Assembly (NCBI GenBank): GCA_021818565.1
Contig: JAKATV010000431.1
Location: 1 to 6,163 of the forward strand
Length of the DNA stretch: 6,163 nt
Origin: Planctomycetota bacterium
GTDB lineage: Bacteria; Planctomycetota; Phycisphaerae; WQYP01
Reading direction: 5' to 3'
This document shows positions 4,943 through 6,163 of the stretch, piece by piece. Both the position numbers and the translations under genes were made by a program. Each line of letters begins with the position of its first letter. The first letter of the stretch is position 1. The notes below the pieces were generated by a model, which saw only the letters and a list, made by a program, of their open reading frames with translations, was not told where the DNA came from and did no database searches.

Positions 4943-6163
4943 ATGAATTTTCTGCGTAGATTCCCTCTGCTGGCCTATATGCTGGTGTTTCTAAGCCTGC
5001 TGGCCTTCAATTATGCGGCGGAAAATTATGGCCTGCTGGTCTTATCGCTTACCGCGGTAGGGGTTAGCTGGTGGCTTATTGAAACCGGCGACTCGGTGGT
5101 CGTGCCCCGGTGGCTGATCAACCTGGGCGTGCTGGTTGTGGCCATGGGGCTGTTCTGGGAATTGGTGATCTACCAGCAGTCTAATTTACTGCTGGCGTTA
5201 GGCCATTTCATGGTCGGCCTGATCCTGTGTAAATTATTTGAAAAGAAAGCCAATCGTGATTACGGGCAGATTCTGCTGTTGAGTCTGCTGTTGATTCTCT
5301 CCGGCGCTATTCTTACCGTTTCTCCTATTTACGCCCTGATTCTTCTGGTTTATCTGGGCTTGGGGTTGTATACCAGCCTGGTGTTCCATCTGCAGTGCGA
5401 AACTCAACGGGCCATGCAACGCCATGCCGCCGGTGATCGAATGATGATCATGCCCGGACAGCAATCGGTGATGGCAAGGGATGTGCGCCGCATCAGTGTG
5501 GGAGCGGGATTATTTCTTTTTGTGTTCGCCTGCGGCATATTTGTATTGTTTCCTCGTACCGGTATGCCGGGGATTCTGGCCAGTTGGCGCATTGGCGGTA
5601 CCTCCGCCACCGGACTGACTAATCACATTCAATTAGGCCGGTTCGGCCAACTTCAGCAAAGCAACGCGATCGTGGCGGAAGTTCGCCTTACCCAGGACGG
5701 ACAAAATATTGGCAGCGCCGGGAATCAACCCTATTTCATGAGCACAACGCAAAATTTTTATAATGCGACCACCCATGAATGGTCTCATGCCCATCATCCC
5801 AGATGGTGGCACGGCGGGGAACCGGGTCTGGGGAAGCAAAGTCCAGGTGGGCCAGGAGCTTTTCCAGCACCACCCGGGTTTGGTCCAGGCCTGCCGCCTC
5901 CGCCCGGTGTCAGCCCTTTGATGCCCGGCCAACTCCTGGGACCGGTTTCCCAACCACAACCGCTAAAACCCCGGGGTGCAACCACGCAAGAGGTTCAACG
6001 GAAATCGGACAATCCGGTGAACCATCCGAGCCGTCGGGCGTATTGGAGAAGGCAATGGCGGCGCAGATTTGCAAAGCTTTCGCCTTATCCTAAATCCATC
6101 ATTCTTAAACACAGGGGGCGTACCCCCATTGTGCCGCCCAGCGATTTCAGCAACGCCGGGTTA
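4943..6163 (+). CDS. TgpA-like (DUF3488) membrane protein, N-terminal part; transglutaminase domain expected beyond the edge
   Basis: The frame is open from ATG 4943 to the window end, 407 codons without a stop. About seven hydrophobic segments lie near residues 8-24, 29-46, 57-77, 81-98, 108-126, 128-148 and 186-204, with a charged loop at 151-185. After the last segment come LFPRTGMPG (202-210), TGLTNHIQLGRFGQLQQSNAIV (223-244 region) and PYFMSTTQNFYNATTHEW (263-280). This is the order seen in TgpA/DUF3488 proteins: membrane block, FPR-G motif, 'G-T-G-L' stretch, then the strand ahead of a transglutaminase-like domain outside the membrane. The catalytic Cys-His-Asp domain would lie past the edge and is not seen. 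Family members are poorly defined functionally. Residues 293-343 are Pro/Gly-rich and 364-375 Arg-rich, which is unusual. No isoprenoid link is evident. Confidence 0.82.
   Translation, partial: MNFLRRFPLLAYMLVFLSLLAFNYAAENYGLLVLSLTAVGVSWWLIETGDSVVVPRWLINLGVLVVAMGLFWELVIYQQSNLLLALGHFMVGLILCKLFEKKANRDYGQILLLSLLLILSGAILTVSPIYALILLVYLGLGLYTSLVFHLQCETQRAMQRHAAGDRMMIMPGQQSVMARDVRRISVGAGLFLFVFACGIFVLFPRTGMPGILASWRIGGTSATGLTNHIQLGRFGQLQQSNAIVAEVRLTQDGQNIGSAGNQPYFMSTTQNFYNATTHEWSHAHHPRWWHGGEPGLGKQSPGGPGAFPAPPGFGPGLPPPPGVSPLMPGQLLGPVSQPQPLKPRGATTQEVQRKSDNPVNHPSRRAYWRRQWRRRFAKLSPYPKSIILKHRGRTPIVPPSDFSNAGL
5819..5971 (+). other. Pro/Gly-rich low-complexity insert in the TgpA-like protein
   Basis: Residues 293-343 are dominated by proline and glycine, for example GFGPGLPPPPGVSPLMPGQ. 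They follow the conserved YFMSTTQNFYNATTHEW stretch on the predicted outer side of the membrane. The segment looks like a flexible linker or surface-exposed insert, and the other two frames here do not look more protein-like. Confidence 0.6.

Noticed and set aside
5779..6093. A 104-codon frame overlapping the TgpA-like gene in another frame
   Set aside because: Its Ser/Arg/Thr-rich translation looks random and the main frame is open throughout. Kept only as part of the frameshift question.

Overview
The window looks like a chromosomal piece of a Planctomycetota bacterium, possibly of the Phycisphaerae. The clues are the hpnC-hpnD-hpnE squalene module, the style of its proteins (for example the C-terminal FAD motif LAGDYTKTNWPATMEG in HpnE), a divergent ispH, and a following membrane protein of the TgpA/DUF3488 type. 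The composition is moderately GC-rich and fairly even. There are no transposases, phage genes, CRISPR arrays, tRNAs or rRNAs. The taxonomic call is an inference from protein style, not a search result.

Layout. Positions 1-54 (+) are the last 17 codons and stop of a gene that entered from the left, probably a sigma-70-type sigma factor. Its 3' end carries three hairpins, the last a convincing intrinsic terminator (125-163). Converging on it from the right is a minus-strand operon, read hpnC (3586 to 2591), hpnD (2594 to 1683), hpnE (1610 to 183). hpnC and hpnD overlap by ATGA and look translationally coupled. hpnD and hpnE are separated by 72 bases that contain a terminator-like hairpin, and hpnE starts with TTG. 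A divergent control region (3587-3806) separates hpnC from ispH (3807-4766, +). After a 176-base gap with two strong inverted repeats, a multi-pass membrane protein of the TgpA transglutaminase type starts at 4943 and runs off the right edge.

How the genes work together. IspH makes IPP and DMAPP in the last step of the MEP pathway. These become farnesyl diphosphate by enzymes not in this window. HpnD joins two FPP into presqualene diphosphate, HpnC converts that to hydroxysqualene, and HpnE reduces it to squalene. Squalene then feeds hopanoids/sterols or, in planctomycetes, C30 carotenoids. No cyclase or carotenoid desaturase is visible here, so the end product cannot be told. The TgpA-like protein has no evident link to isoprenoids.

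I see no clearly new biological system. The points most worth a second look are the terminator-like hairpin inside the hpn operon, the 23-bp perfect inverted repeat upstream of the TgpA-like gene, the hairpins in the hpnC/ispH divergent region, and an unusual Pro/Gly-rich then Arg-rich insertion in the TgpA-like protein.
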